Positions 48,101 to 58,072 of a DNA stretch of 64,000 bases are shown here, piece after piece; positions within the stretch are counted from its first letter, which is position 1; every line of letters starts with the position of its first letter. The notes under the pieces are model-generated. The model made no database searches, was not told where the DNA came from, and saw nothing but the letters and a program-made list of their open reading frames with translations. The stretch spans positions 3,085,201 to 3,149,200 of the forward strand of contig OZ036014.1 in assembly GCA_964035015.1 (NCBI GenBank). The letters run 5' to 3'. The stretch comes from Corallium rubrum. Lineage: Eukaryota; Cnidaria; Anthozoa; Scleralcyonacea; Coralliidae. Made by a program: the position numbers and the translations under genes.

Positions 48101-49889
48101 AGCACTTCATCTGGAGCTGACAACTACCATGGAAACAAAAGAGTTTCTTGGAACGCTCAAACGGTTAATAGCACGTAGGGGGAGACCCGACAAGATCTAC
48201 TCTGACAACGGGCGAACCTTCGTTGGAGCAGCACGATGGGTTCGCACAGCAATGGAAGACGAGAAACTACAACACTTCCTAGCGTCCAAGAACATAAAAT
48301 GGCAGTTCAACCTGAGCCGCGCCCCATGGTGGGGCGGTCAATTTGAGCGTATGGTTGGGTTGGTGAAAACGTCCTTGAACAAAGCTATCGGTAAAGCATG
48401 TCTAACTTGGACAGAATTGTCGGATGTCCTATTAGACGTTGAAGTTACTCTCAACAACAGGCCGCTGGGATACATTGAGGATGATCCAGAGTCTCCAATC
48501 CTGACACCAAACTCATTGATGTTTACGTCCTCCAACAATCTTCCAGAAATGGCAGCACATCATGTCGAAGACAAGGACCTCCGCAAACGAGCAAAATTCT
48601 TGAAAAGGTGCAAAGACGTTGTCTGGAGACGATGGACAAAGGAATACGTGCGAGGTCTACGGGAAAGGCACATGCAGTACTACGGGAAACCACTCACCTT
48701 AGCAGTAGGTGACGTAGTAATCATTAAGTCTGATGAAAGAAATAGGGGTGAATGGCCCCTAGGTATTGTCGCGGAGTTGTACGAAGGAAGGGACGGTGTA
48801 GTTAGAGCAGCGAAGCTACGCGCAGGAAAGAGCTTCATCGAACGACCAGTGCAGCACCTTTACCCACTGGAGCTGAACTGCGACATGGCAGAAATACAAC
48901 CAGAAGTCCTGAACGCAGATGCACCAGAGTTTAGACCAAGAAGAGATGCGGCAGCTGTTGCGGCATTGCGTGTCCAACAAATAGCGGATGACTCAGGATG
49001 AATGTTGAACACTTAGAGTATAATGTAAAGTATATCCTAAACGGTTACATACACTATATATATATATATTACACTATAATCTATGTAAACTTTTAAAGCC
49101 AGTCTCCATGGGACATATACCTCAAGGGCGAGCTATATGGGGGGAGTGTGTCGGAGACTGGCATTGTTGTTGTTGTTATATCAGATTAATTAAGATTAGT
49201 TTAGAATTACATCAATAGAACCTCATTTAATTGGATAAGAGACATGCATGCGATCAGAGCTAAAGAGAGAATAGTGAAGTGAACATCGTATATTGTGACT
49301 GTGATTGTGAGTAAATTAAATCTTTATATAAATTAACCAGAAAATAGAGTGAATTGTGTGATTGCTGATAAGCGGTGGCAAAGTTTCCGACAGTGTGTTA
49401 TTCTGTGATGTGGTATGGTGTAGTGCGATGTGGTATGGTGTTATGTGGTGTGGTGTCGTGTGATGTGGTGTGTTGTGTTGTGTGTTCTCGTAAGGTGTGA
49501 TGCTGTGCATGACGATGTGATGTGAAGTGTGCTGTGGTAGCTGTACAACAAATGTGTCATCTATATTGTGATGTTTGGAACGACGGATGTTGGCGTTTAC
49601 CAACGTCTCGGCAATCGATTTCCTTTGTAAGAAGTCTTTATCAAATATTCTGTATTCTATTTTAATAGGTGCCTGGCCATCTGGAAAATACTGTATCCTG
49701 GCCAGCGGTCCTTGCCCAGCAGGCTTTACAAGATCTGGCAGTTACATGAAAGCAATTAGTCTTTATGCTGGGAATGGGAACTACATAAAGCAAGGTACGT
49801 TTGGCGACAGCAAGATCAAGTGTCATGGCAGGTGTGGACAATATGGCCACTGGACTGGTGAACTGTACATCACAGCTTGTTGTAAATAG
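42102..49889 (+). CDS. Secreted coiled-coil protein with C-terminal ApeC-like cysteine domain
   Basis: Four exons: 42102-42188 (signal peptide, ends phase 0), 42685-42916, 43011-43178 and 49669-49889; phases agree, 235 residues. An in-frame ATG at 42090 could also start it. Residues about 30-160 are Gln/Ser/Lys-rich heptads (IENLEKQLALLTNL; SKLNSVDSKV) and should form a coiled coil. The last 73 residues hold 7 cysteines (WPSGKYCILASGPCPAGFT; ITACCK) and resemble the second half of ApeC domains of apextrin-type proteins, known in cnidarians and echinoderms as pathogen-binding or matrix proteins. A complete Bel/Pao element sits in intron 3, making that intron 6.5 kb. AATAAA follows at 49911. 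The ApeC assignment is from recalled pattern; another small cysteine-rich fold is possible. Confidence 0.72.
43245..43500. repeat. (GGTGT)n array, left of the Bel/Pao element
   Basis: Continues at 49393-49500, so the element interrupts one array. Confidence 0.9.
43501..43744 (+). repeat. 5' LTR of the Bel/Pao element
   Basis: Starts TGTCGGAGAC and ends TTTCCGACA; same length and, by eye, same sequence as 49149-49392. Confidence 0.95.
43995..49001 (+). CDS. Bel/Pao polyprotein (Gag-like, protease, RT, RNase H, integrase)
   Basis: One open frame of 1668 codons. In order: an N-terminal Gag-like charged region, zinc knuckles (CFNCTGENHRAAEC near 44950), an aspartic protease (ALIDSGAGSS near 45190), reverse transcriptase with YVDDL near 46407, an RNase H-like part (HVFGDAST near 46945), the integrase zinc-binding region (GCRKFH near 47915) and catalytic core (GVDYAGPL near 48010; YSDNGRTF near 48199). 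The YVDD box and domain order place it in Bel/Pao rather than Gypsy or Copia. No envelope region is seen. Confidence 0.92.
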   Translation: MLAKDDLSDVEKWVSEIDAKLESADHENSRLQEWRESVKRQDIHRQRDEELSYERELHETRMKFKSELQATSTKSTTNEAISGLQAKLPKLEITKFNGTYQEWTRFWGQFTETIDKAGIPSVTKFAYLRELLEANVRKTVEALPFTSEGYNRAKSILQDKYGKESEIIKAYTKEILELPNIPNANVKRIHEFYDKLMYAVQSLETMGSLQQINGNVALTLEKLSGIRGDLVRTDPNWESWDFVKLVEALHLWTRRNPIDSQSIESKPRDLRRNRLYHARRQDDRPRGCIYCEDKTHKSGECSKVTATSERKQILAKRRLCFNCTGENHRAAECPSKRKCQQCDRRHHTSICDQTVKIEPEREPGEENKGSERLYTSNENGECVFPVVTVRVNGVLCRALIDSGAGSSYASAKLIHVLNIEPVEVQTKQIDMLMCTKQVCLESYQVKIESTTKEFSMKAHLTKVDKSELLSLENPRYEELIAKYTHLKGVTMTDRDNKPKLPIHVVLGSGDYARIKTETRPRIGKDCEPIAELTKLGWFLMSPGQEFDRNTMLLTQTSQSDYEQLCRLDVLGLEDTPEHDQGVVHNEFKEQLTRDQEGWYETGLPWRGNPLRLPTNERGSQRRLISLTSKLQRDGLTAEYDSIIQEQKESGVIEPANNSAKGVEFYIPHKAVIRETAETTKMRIVYDASAKETPDAPSLNDCLYPGPPLQNKLWDVLVHQRTHPVVVTGDIQKAFLQVRIRESERDALRFHWRCGEHSKLETLRFTRALFGLAPSPFLLAGVIEHHLESWKEKYPETVAEIRKSLYVDDLLTGGQTVALAQQHKERATEIFEDAKFKLHKWNSNDSELEVNGKPSGEDDEQSFAKQQLGGESTETKMLGLKWNKENDTLAVTFPTADNSGPITKRRILSKLAKIYDPLGLVSPVTLEGKMIYREVCKSQIPWDTEIQDPLRRRWMAWEKTLPKEETVPRPIVEHREPVLSLELHVFGDASTRGIGAVVYSVVQQNGGKTRRLVTAKARLAKESLTVPRLELVSAHMAANLVMNVRNALQGLPEPKIHGWLDSSVALHWIRGDGQYKQFVANRVSKIKQHPEIEWRHVPSEENPADLASRGGSSNKKTPWWDGPEWLEDPAQWPDNPLTQPSTTSEAEAKVIREVLCATHAENVPDDYDKLLEKHNLHRTLRTCAWIARFTHNCKSTEKRSGPLTTEEINSTRLWWIKRVQRSCDIVKDRERLNLQENAQGILECRGRIQGEYPVYLPDTHAFTEKLVEEAHWHTLHGGVGLTMTHVRQKYWIPRLRSLARREIKSCYGCRKFHTTAVTRPPPGNLPRDRTEGDHAFQVIGVDYAGPLAYRTKTGKQAKAYIVLYACSLTRALHLELTTTMETKEFLGTLKRLIARRGRPDKIYSDNGRTFVGAARWVRTAMEDEKLQHFLASKNIKWQFNLSRAPWWGGQFERMVGLVKTSLNKAIGKACLTWTELSDVLLDVEVTLNNRPLGYIEDDPESPILTPNSLMFTSSNNLPEMAAHHVEDKDLRKRAKFLKRCKDVVWRRWTKEYVRGLRERHMQYYGKPLTLAVGDVVIIKSDERNRGEWPLGIVAELYEGRDGVVRAAKLRAGKSFIERPVQHLYPLELNCDMAEIQPEVLNADAPEFRPRRDAAAVAALRVQQIADDSG
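49149..49392 (+). repeat. 3' LTR of the Bel/Pao element
   Basis: Copy of the 5' LTR, preceded by a polypurine run and followed by the host GGTGT-type array. Confidence 0.95.
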
Positions 49890-50061
49890 GTTTAGGGAGC
49901 GATAGTGACAAATAAACTAGCTTTGTTTCTTTTTATTCGATCGTCTCAAAACGCCTTGCAGTAGATTCGCTTTGATATTAAAAGCTTGTTCCTGAAGTGT
50001 GTTTTGTGGTATTTATTTACGTTACATAATATCGGCATCATACTTGAACAAACTACAGATT

Positions 50062-50360
50062 GGGGGAGGAGGGAGGGAGGCAGAGAAGGAGGAAGGGAGG
50101 GAGGGAGGCAGAGAAGGAAGGGAAAGAGGAAAGGAGGGAGGGAGGCAGAGATGGAGGGAAGGGAAGGAGGGAGGGAAGGAGGGGGGAGGGAGGGAGGGAG
50201 GGAGGGAGGGAGGGAAGGAGGGAGGGACGGAGGGAGGGAGAAGGGAAGGAGGGAGGGAGGAAAGGAGGGAGGGAGGGAAGGAGGAAGGGAAGGGAAGGAG
50301 GGAGGAAGGGAAGGAGGGAGGGAAGGAGGGATAGGAGAGGAGAGAGGGGGAGAGGGAGGG
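50062..50360. repeat. (GGGA)n purine array
   Basis: Between the convergent ApeC-like and skeletal-matrix-like genes; followed by (GGTT)n at 50417. Confidence 0.95.
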
Positions 50361-50731
50361 ATGGATATCAGGGTGGGTGGATCGTTGGTGGAGTGCTTGG
50401 TTGGTAATTAGTTGTGGTTGGTTGGTTGGTTGGTTGGTTGAGTACCTGTACTTTGTGTTTCATTGCATAAACCAAATTTCAACATAGATTTCTCATAACG
50501 TTTAATTCTTTGGGCTACGGTGATATCAAGATATTTTATTTCATTGAAATATTAGCATATAACCTGTTTAAGCCGTTTCTATAACTACATCCAAATTGAG
50601 AAAATTGGTCCATACATTGCCTGAATTACAATTAAAATCAGTATTTATGTACAGAGTTCAAACAAATTAGCCTTTTAGTGCTCTTTAGAAGTTGTCAGTA
50701 TTCCTAAACTGTATTCAAAGTTTCCATGTTT

Positions 50732-52386
50732 TTACAAATAACCGCCGAACCAGAGGTTTGTGGTCGCGGAATTATCTGCCGTGCATCTGAATTTGGGATT
50801 AGCGTTGTCATAGTAACCAAAGTTATCCTCCCACTGTATGGCTCCCTTTTGCACCTTAAACTCGCAATGATTTTTGTAGCTGTTAATATGGAGTATCCGT
50901 TTGTTTGATCTTGGTTGCCACCATTGAGCTTTACATTGTGTGCATGTGTTACCGCGTATGTTGATATACTCCATGCGAGCACACGCTCCGTCCGCTTCAA
51001 AGGTCAGCGGATTAAGGGACGCGAACTCTGCGCGTGCGTAGTCGGTATAATCGACGCCATGTTGTGGGAAACTACATGTATAACGCCAGTGTGTAGATTG
51101 TGATGCAATACTCGTCATCATAGCCCAACTCATTCTGTATGCTTGCCAGTTTGCTGTCTTTTCGTTGACAGGAAAGCTGGCGAGTAGGAAAAGACGAAAC
51201 TGCGTCATAAAGCTCTTGTCTTTGGTGTGTGACATCACAAGGGTCCACGCGGACCCAGGCTCTGAGTTGAAGTCACAGTACACGGTATGGCGCACGTCTT
51301 CGTCATCAGTGATCTGATAGTAGCCACACTCGGTCACGCCATCTCTGAGAAAGTCCAAACAACTTTTTGCGCGGCGAATTGAGTTCAGAGATTCAAGAAA
51401 AAAATTTCCTTTTTCCTAAGAAAAGAACAAAAGAGCAGGAAACGTTAAAATGAAAATAACGAAACTATTATATATCACAAATTTTCCAATCATATACTAA
51501 GATCATTACCATGTCGGTGGTTTTGATATCGGAGGAAGAAATTACATAAATTAAGCAAACCTCGATTTTCTCCTAAAATACTGATTTGTTTGAGATGTTA
51601 TATCAAACACTCGGAAGAGTGTTTCATCAGGATATCCAAACACCTCGAAGTTTGTTCAAAAACCTCGGCTTTGCTTCGTTTTTTAACAAGCTGTTTGGAT
51701 ATCCTGATGAAACACTCCCCCTCGTGTATGATGTTATATATCATACACGAGGAGGAGTGTTTCGTCAGGATTTCCAAGCAAAGCCCCGAAGCCGAGGTTT
51801 TTGAACAAATTTCGAGGTGTTTGGAATCCTGATGAAACACTCTTCCGAATGTATGATATAGCTTCTCAAACAAATCAGTATTTTAAGAGAAAATCGAGGC
51901 GAAAGTTGGCTTAATTTATGTAATTTCCTCCTCCGATATCAAAACCTCCGGCTCGGTAGTGATTTCCTTTGTTTTTGTAATTCATGGGAATTATTAATGA
52001 GTTTGAGAAATATTACATCAAGGCTAATTATTGTGGCGCGCTTTTTTTCTTATTCATTTTAATATTGTTAACATTTATTTCATCTCTTCTCCATACAATG
52101 CTGGTATTTACTTCGAGTTTTGCGCAAAATAGAAAGTTCAGTTACTTTGTGAAAAAAGAAGAAAAAGAGGCAGCTACGCTTCACGTTTTTGCTAGAAAAT
52201 AATAGAAACTGGCTAAAGCTTGGGAAACAAGGATCTTATATTGAGAGTTTCTATGCTATATATACGTAGTTTATGGGGTTCGATTGATTGTTTGAACATA
52301 AAGCATTTACTTACGTGTGAATCGCCAGCCAAAACATGAGTTGAAAAAGCAAGACAGCTTACAGCAAAAACTGCGAACCATTTCAT
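50732..52386 (-). CDS. Secreted skeletal-matrix-protein-5-like protein (intact paralogue)
   Basis: Two exons: 52386-52315 gives a signal peptide (MKWFAVFAVSCLAFSTHVLA, then GDSH, phase 0) and 51415-50732 the mature part, 251 residues in all. Motifs: KSCLDFLRDGVTECGYY, VYCDFNSEPGSAWTLVMSH (fibrinogen-like 'YCDF..GSAWT' opening), STHWRYTCSFPQHGVDYTDY, RGNTCTQCKAQWW, NFGYYDNANPKF, TTNLWFGGYL at the very end. Eight or so cysteines suggest an extracellular disulfide-bonded domain. It lies tail-to-tail with the ApeC-like gene and shares exon layout with the broken copy at 36389. The intron holds a foldback element (51585-51870). Coral USOMP5-like proteins are the closest I recall; the role (skeletal matrix, mucus or immune lectin) is inference. 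Confidence 0.8.
51585..51870. mobile_element. Nested foldback in intron of secreted gene
   Basis: GTTTCATCAGGATATCCAAA and related inverted copies occur four times around a central TATATATCATACACGAGG palindrome. Confidence 0.65.
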
Positions 52387-53105
52387 CTTGTATATCTGTT
52401 CAGTTACGTTAATTTTTTCTTCGATATTTAAACAAAACTTTTGAAATGTTTCTGGTCTCGCAGAAGGTACAGTTGCAATAAGAACAAATTATTAATTATA
52501 CATCAATGAGTACCGCGTAATTGTGTGATGACGTCATTTGATTAAATACGTCTTCGCATTTGATGTCGGCCTTCGACGAAGATTGGCCGAACATTAACTA
52601 CATGACATGCATGGCGCTCTAGCAGTTGAATAAACTATATATAGGGAATTTTTATATGTCTATATGGCCGACAGCTTCCTTGTGCTTTGTGATTATCGGT
52701 GATTCCAAATGCATGAATCTTTGCCCAAATCATTTTTGCTGGTGAAAGTTATTTCATCTGGAGTTTTGCGGCTGAGAAAAGCGCGCTTGGTGCATTCGCG
52801 CGTTTACATCGCTGATTAGCTGAAAATTACACAAGCACTAACTATACGTATCGCCTTGCATGCGAAGTTGCTTTATTGCAAAGTATAGTACAGTGTTTTA
52901 GCGGATAGTCAAAACGCTACTAATGTTTACATAACACTAACTTGAGCGACCTGCTCTTTGCGAATGACAACCAAATCACAGAGTCCGCATTGTAATTGCC
53001 ACCTGCCTTGTTTTGGGACGCGCGTTATGCTCAGATCTGTTCATTCTGATGTAACAAAGAATTACTGCATGGATTTCACTACAGCTTCTTTCTAGGTTCT
53101 CACTT

Positions 53106-54952
53106 ATGAATGGTTCTGTGTGTTTGGAGTATTGTAACGGGTCAGTAGCGACCCTTTACTGTCCGCAATGTTCGGCCATTTATTGCGACGAGTGTTTCCG
53201 CAGAGAGCATCAAGGAAACAAAAGAAAAGAAGGCCATCAACCTGTTGATAAAATACCAGAGCTTTGCAAGAAGCATGGCCACTCCTTGGAATTTTATGAT
53301 TTGACTCAACAAAACATTGTTTGTCTGCTGTGTGTTAAAGAAGATTTTCCAACCAATCGTTACGACTTGCTTGGCAATGTAGTCGACACAAGACACAAAA
53401 CAAGGTTAGGAAAATGGCTGCATTGTTTAGTTGTAACTGCGGGTCTCGGACCGAGTTGCTTTATTTTGTCCCGGTGTCTGTAAAATACTAACTTCTAACT
53501 TACTATATGAAATAAGCTATTTTAATTATGCACGAGTATTTACTGCTTAATTATAATACTAGTTGGTTAATTGGGTTAGCAGATAAACTACACAGAAATT
53601 GCTATTAGTATACTTTGATCGACCCCGCTTGCTCGGGCCAGTGGCGGATTACCTATGGGGCAATGGGGGCATTTGCTCCAGATTCTGACCGGCCCATAAA
53701 AATGAGTGAATAAAAAAATTATGCAGTTCTTTGAAAGTCCGAACTAGCCTCATCATCATCATCATCATCATCATACTTTATTTATCCAGATAACCTTTAC
53801 GGTTAACTCATTCCTGCCCGGGGCTTCCCCAGAGGTGAATAAAATCGTCTGGCGTTAGCCAGAATAAAATACTAAAGACCAATTCGGACAAGAAAGAGTT
53901 AACGAGATAGTTTATAACTCATTCCTGTCCGGGGGCTTCCCCAGAGGTGAATAAAATCGTCTGGCGTTAGCCAGAATAAAATACTAAAGACCAATTCGGA
54001 CAAGAAAGAGTTAATACGTCTTTTCCCTCGTAAAATAAAGTTTTATTCTATTCTATTCTTTTTAGTTGTACTAGTGAGTACTATTTAGTATGATATTTCA
54101 CCAGTACAGCCCGTTCCCAGGGCCAGGGGCAAAAATATTTTAGGGCCGGCCACAAACTGAGAGTTATCCCCAGAGTACGGTGAACTGAAAGCGAAGATTT
54201 ATCGGATCATCGGAGGTTCGTACTTAGGCTGCCTCAGGCGCCACTCCTCTCCCGTGGCTGAGATAGCGTGTGATTTTATCATATTTTAACTTTTGTATTA
54301 CCGTATATTAACCTTACTTATTTAACGGCACGTGCATGTTTTAACGAGTCTTGTACTCCTAAGTGTTACGTAACATACGGCCCTCACAATATTACAATAT
54401 TTACAAATACAACAGACATAACTAATACACTATATATGGAAATAATGTCAAGTGATAAACTAGTCAAGTAGAAACACATTTACAATTCAATAAAAAATTA
54501 CAATTGACGCAAAAAAGGTCTTCCAGATGGTTAATACAGGTAACTTTATGAAGAAAGTAATTACTGAGTTTGCGTTTAATAGTAGTTAATCTTAACGTGA
54601 AAGCATCAGAAGTACATGCAGGTGACATGGCAAGCTGTTTGCAATCATTATCTAAGGCGTGAAAGAGAATTGAGGCACTGTAGAGAAATGTTCGTCTACC
54701 AGAGTTAGTACGCGGGTAAGGAAGCTTTAGGTCATGTAAACCAACTAGAGCCAAATTAAGTACAGTAAGGGCCAAAAATCTTGAGAACGTTCGTAATAAA
54801 CCGTTCAGAAAAATGGTTTATACAATTTCCACTCGAATATAGCTAGCAGTCTGCAGAGGTAAATTTCAGACCACTTAGGACCAATGAAATTGCTTGATTT
54901 CACAAACACTGATTCCTTAGTCGTATAATACAGTGTTTGCATGTGTATTACT

Positions 54953-55023
<71 letters not shown>

Positions 55024-56493
55024 TATTTTTGCATTTTTGTATTAAACAAATTTTCACTGAATTATCAAGGTTAAGAAAATGCATCGACAAAGCACGAGAG
55101 AAAATGGCCGCCTATCACGAGGATATCTTAAAACATTACGAAGAGGAGAAAGAGGCGTTTATGTCGACAGTTCAGATTTGCAAGCTGGAGATTACTGCGC
55201 ATTTTGACGCCATCCGAGAGGCATTAGCAAAACGTGAGCAGGAATTGATTCGTCATCTTGATGTGACCAGTAAACTGTTTATCGTCAACTCACCTTACCA
55301 AGAAGTGAAGGAAAGATGCACAAAACTTCAAGCAGCTATGGAACAAGGTTGGATTTTAATTTTCAGTGCAACAATCAATATAATGTGTATAGCATTTGAA
55401 GTATAAGACACGCACAAAATTTCAAAGTGCGCCATCGTCCTTTGAGTCTTAGAATATAAAGGTAAAGGGGTACTTGCAGCCAGCGGCTGAATTGCGAAGG
55501 ACGCAGATCAACGTGGCCGTGTTGACGGCTGCAGCGCCTTTGATATGCCTTGACGACACAGTTCAGACCATGGATCACAGCTAAGATGTTAGGTGTTGAT
55601 TTTATGGAGGGAGGAAAACCGGAGAACCCGGCGAAAAACCCTCGAAGTACAGGAGAGATCAACTACAACTCTATGAGTCCAAGTCCGACAACGGGGTCAT
55701 TCCCAAGCGGTCACCCATCCAAGTACTATCCCGTCTAACTGGGCTTAACTATATGGTGAGATCGAGGCAGCGCGCTAACAGCTAGCACACGCCACCCTGC
55801 ACCCCAGAATATGGGATGTTGGTGGCACAGTGGTTAGTGCATGCCTGCATGTGCCTTTCACCTTTGCGACTTGGGTTCATTTCCTGCTCAATCCAGTTAT
55901 CAGATTAGAATTCCACCTTTTAGCCACTTATGAGGGGTGTGCATGCTTTCTGTTTGGCTCTACCAAACACCACAGGTTTCCTCTGGGTACCCTTCTGTAG
56001 TAACACTGGACCAATGAAGGATGGCTTTCTAGGGAGAACAGTTTAGTTTTAATAACGTTAGATAAATAGCCAAGCAATGAGGGACAACTTTTTAACGGCA
56101 CATCCCATGCATGCACCGTTTTTTGTTTTTTTAACAAAGTCAGTTTTAGCGAGAACTCACTATTGTGAATTTTTATTTTACATTAAGGAATAGTGCATAA
56201 TTATTGCACTAGCTATAGTTAATATATAGTTATGCAAATAGAATGTCACAATGGTTGGTGTTAATCGTTTCTGTTTTAATTTCACAGGCGAGCAGCTAAT
56301 GAACGAAGAACCAGAGAAAGTAGCAAGAGAGCAACCAAAATGTATGGCAAAGATCCAGACAGCTTTCAAATCACTCATCAAGGATCCAGGAGAGCTCAAT
56401 CTACCCACAATTAGTGTAGAGTTTGATAATTCTGTGGCTTCTTTGATCCCGAAACATGGAGAACTGTTAGAAGGAGAAAATGGATTGGGTTAG
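53106..56493 (+). CDS. TRIM-like tandem B-box and coiled-coil protein without RING
   Basis: Three exons: 53106-53404, 55070-55347, 56288-56493; phases agree, 260 residues. Residues 6-44 carry a B-box-1-like set (C6, C10, C19, C22, C27, C30, H35, H44); residues 54-76 a B-box-2-like set (C54, H57, C73, C76, with LEFYD between). Exons 2-3 are charged heptads (HYEEEKEAFMSTVQICKLEI) as in the TRIM coiled coil. The stop follows the third exon directly; the GGTTAG there also resembles a donor, so longer isoforms are possible. An acceptor (TTTCTAG at 53089-53095) sits ten bases before the ATG, so an upstream exon, coding for a RING or untranslated, may exist; none is recognised. TRIM proteins act as E3 ligases or scaffolds; without a RING a scaffold role is more likely. 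Confidence 0.78.
53770..54055 (+). repeat. Tandem pair of TTAACTC MITEs followed by a LINE-type tail
   Basis: Two copies of a roughly 95-base element (53809-53901 and 53912-54014) share CCCCAGAGGTGAATAAAATC and end in AAGAGTTAA. The copies are nearly identical, then TAAAATAAAGTTTTATTC and a (TATTC)n tail follow. A (CATCAT)n run precedes them at 53748. Confidence 0.7.
54420..54775 (-). mobile_element. LINE 3' end fragment, CR1/L2 type
   Basis: The minus-strand frame 54775-54464 reads DLKLPYPRTNSGRRTFLYSA then ILFHALD, KLSNYF and CVNCNFLLNCKC, the same tail type as at 58073. The copy is truncated at its 5' end. Confidence 0.7.
54950..55024. repeat. (TTTA)n microsatellite
   Basis: 18 units, ending 45 bases before B-box gene exon 2. 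Confidence 0.97.
55808..55890 (+). mobile_element. Possible tRNA-related SINE
   Basis: GTGGCACAGTGGTTAGTGC resembles box A and CTTGGGTTCATTTCC a weak box B. It lies in intron 2 of the B-box gene. Confidence 0.4.
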
Positions 56494-56580
56494 TAACTAG
56501 AAACTCGTTATGATGATAACTGATAAGAATATAAATACTCTAACCAGTTGTCTATTTTTTTCAAGTGTAAATCAAGCTTA

Positions 56581-57228
56581 AGGTGGCTCCATACAGTTTC
56601 TTGAAAAATGGAAAATACAAGTTTGAGAGTCCAAAACACGTGATTAAACAATTCGGGAAAAGAATAAAACTAAACGTTATGCATAGTTAAACAGTCAGAC
56701 AATCAAAAACTGCTACCAAATAAATAGCAACAGTTTTTGCTATGGCACCCTTCAAACTAATTTAATTCGGAAAAAACTTTGGTGACCCCCAAATTTTTTT
56801 TCATTAAAACTTTTCTTGAAGTATGAGTAATCAATAGGCCGATTTAAAAAAAATTCTGTGGAACGAAAATTTTTAAAAATTAACAAACATGATTTTTCCG
56901 AAAAAAATATTATTCGTTCTACAGAATTTTTTAAAAATCGGCCTATTGATTACTCATACTTCAAGAAAAGTTTTAATGAAAAAAAAATTGGGGGTCACCT
57001 AAGTTTTTTCCGAATTAAATTAGTTTGAAGGGTAATTGACAGCCATTTTGAAACGTCATTGTTGCCATAGCAACAACTGTTGGTATTTATTTGGTAACAG
57101 TTTTTGATTGTCAGACTGTTTAATTATGCATATACGTTTAGTTATTCTTTTTCCGAATTGTTTATGTACGTATTTTGGACTCTTAAACTTGTATTTTCCA
57201 TTTTTCAAGAAACTGTATGGAGCCACCT
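56581..57228. mobile_element. 648-base TIR element, clean copy
   Basis: TIRs of over 100 bases starting AGGTGGCTCCATACAGTTTC, with an inner second inverted pair (ATGAGTAATCAATAGGCCGA). No ORF. Just after the B-box gene. Confidence 0.85.
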
Positions 57229-57479
57229 CATATTGTCAAAAAAATAATGGCTGAGTATTGTAGAACAATGTCTGCCCATTGTTCCTAGTTGTACATACTG
57301 TATTTTTTAACTTTAAACTGATCTGTATCATTAAAGCTAGTAGAATTGTAGGCGTTACGCCGTCTATTGTTTTGTTCATGATCAATTATTTAGAATTGGT
57401 AAAGTTTTTTCGTTTATTTTTGCTGTGCAGGCTGTCGTATAAGTTTAACTCAGTCTGAGCTCCAGATGGGACTCGAACC

Positions 57480-57832
57480 CAGGGACGTAGCCGTGGGACC
57501 CGCGGCTCCCCCCTTTTGATATAAAACAACAGACATGTAACTACAAAACTGATGCAATATGAATTGTGCCCGGAAATAAACTGTAAACAGTGTATTCAAT
57601 CTACTAAGTGTATATATGCATTTTGAGTATCTTTCTGACGTTTGCATGTTTTGAGTGTTTTATATGACGTTTCTTAACCTTTAGAGTCTGTAAAATCTTC
57701 CTCCAAAAGCCAGGAAATGGCATTTCAGCGACTCTCGAGTTCAAAATTTCCCGGTGGAGCATGCCCCCAGACCCCCCTAAAAATTTATTTTGATTTCGGC
57801 TCCCCCCTTTCAAAATCCTGGCTACGTCCCTG
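57480..57832. mobile_element. hAT-type MITE copy 2
   Basis: Tips CAGGGACGTAGCC and GGCTACGTCCCTG; exact 8-base duplication CTCGAACC at 57472-57479 and 57833-57840, which is the complement of a SINE B box. Body shared with the copy at 12596. Confidence 0.92.
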
Positions 57833-57844
57833 CTCGAACCACAA

Positions 57845-58015
57845 CCAAATGTGTTCCAATGGCTCAATGGTGAGAGCGTCCAGCTGGCATTCGGAAGGTT
57901 GTGGGTTCGAGTCACGTCTGGAGCTCAGAGTTTTTCTCTGAGTTTAACTTTCGACAGATTGTACAGTAAAAACAAACGAAAAAACTTTACCAACTTCAAG
58001 CTGAAAAGAGTACAT
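57845..58015 (+). mobile_element. tRNA-related SINE
   Basis: GGCTCAATGGTGAGAGC and GGGTTCGAGTC, followed by the same tail as at 12968 (CGACAGATTGTACAG, then TTCAAGCTGAAA). Confidence 0.7.
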
Positions 58016-58072
58016 TACTAACATATTTAGAATTGTTTCCTTATTTTCCTTCTCAAACGTTTCTTTATTTAG

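Larger units (their letters stand above)
43501..49392 (+). mobile_element. Bel/Pao LTR retrotransposon, young and nearly whole
   Basis: Two 244-base LTRs (TGTCGG...CCGACA) flank a single long open frame. A primer-binding-like TGGCACC follows the left LTR and a purine run (49139-49146) precedes the right one. By eye the LTRs are identical, so insertion is very recent on the host's time scale. The host bases GTGT on both sides fit a 4-base target duplication inside a GGTGT array. The element lies in intron 3 of the ApeC-like gene, same strand. It looks whole, with at most one visible break. Confidence 0.93.
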
